Under the pieces are notes generated by a model. That model was not told where the DNA came from, ran no database searches, and saw only the letters and a list, made by a program, of their open reading frames with translations. From Haemaphysalis longicornis (lineage: Eukaryota; Arthropoda; Arachnida; Ixodida; Ixodidae): a DNA stretch of 64,000 bases. Positions 63,892 through 64,000 of the stretch are shown here, piece by piece (the first letter of the stretch is position 1; every line of letters begins with the position of its first letter). The stretch is from the NCBI GenBank assembly GCA_013339765.2, contig JABSTR010001154.1:682001-746000 (forward strand), in the 5' to 3' direction. Made by a program: the position numbers and the translations under genes.

Positions 63892-64000
63892 TGCATTTTG
63901 CCTGTTCCATTGCTGCCCGTCTTGTTGCAACTTTATTTTCCACCACATTCTTCGCAAATATTGGTGGGTATTACTAGGGTATGTTTACATGGAACATTCA

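Overview
The window is animal nuclear DNA from an arthropod, most likely a hard tick. The evidence is a spliced metazoan gene with long repeat-filled introns, tRNA-derived SINEs that look like the tick family Ruka, several APE-type non-LTR retrotransposons (LINEs), and a dense layer of short rolling-circle-like elements. There is no operon structure, and I found no rRNA gene, functional tRNA gene or CRISPR array. The species call is an inference from repeat style, not from a search.

The best-supported host gene is a monoglyceride lipase (MGLL) on the minus strand. Its seven coding exons lie between 33100 and 18660. They join in frame to 298 codons plus a stop. The Ser-Asp-His triad is complete, and intron 2 appears to use a GC-AG boundary. 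Other possible host coding pieces are one Kazal-domain exon (61314-61515, minus), a collagen-like Gly-X-Y reading frame (53853-54345, minus) and a weak unknown exon (5383-5647, plus).

Layout: 1-5168 holds two divergent copies of an I-group LINE (endonuclease, reverse transcriptase, RNase H) with a CT-rich tail. 5169-18440 holds LINE pieces, Ruka-like SINEs and Helentron-like elements nested in each other. 18440-33190 is MGLL; its 8 kb fifth intron carries a pogo-like TIR element with a large inverted repeat inside, plus a LINE fragment. 33190-40800 holds TIR elements, a palindromic ACTCATGAGT satellite and LINE remnants. 40800-48800 holds two LINEs whose ORF1 starts with a 2A-like motif; one of them was itself hit by another LINE. 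49000-52440 is a cluster of Helentron-like copies, two head to tail and one split by a solo LTR. 52440-59110 holds fold-back hairpins, the collagen-like frame and short MITE-like elements. 59110-64000 is mostly unassigned, then the Kazal exon and a piggyBac transposase.

The most notable system is the Helentron-like family. Its copies share a subterminal palindrome (AGATGCGAAGCATCT or AAATGCGAATGCATT types) and a GC-rich hairpin at the other end. Some carry endonuclease fragments and some carry Pol III A/B boxes. Two insertions can be dated by internal 'empty site' comparisons within the window. The second notable signal is the pair of distinct LINE ORF1 genes that begin with a hydrophobic stretch followed by a D(V/I)E-x-NPGP motif.
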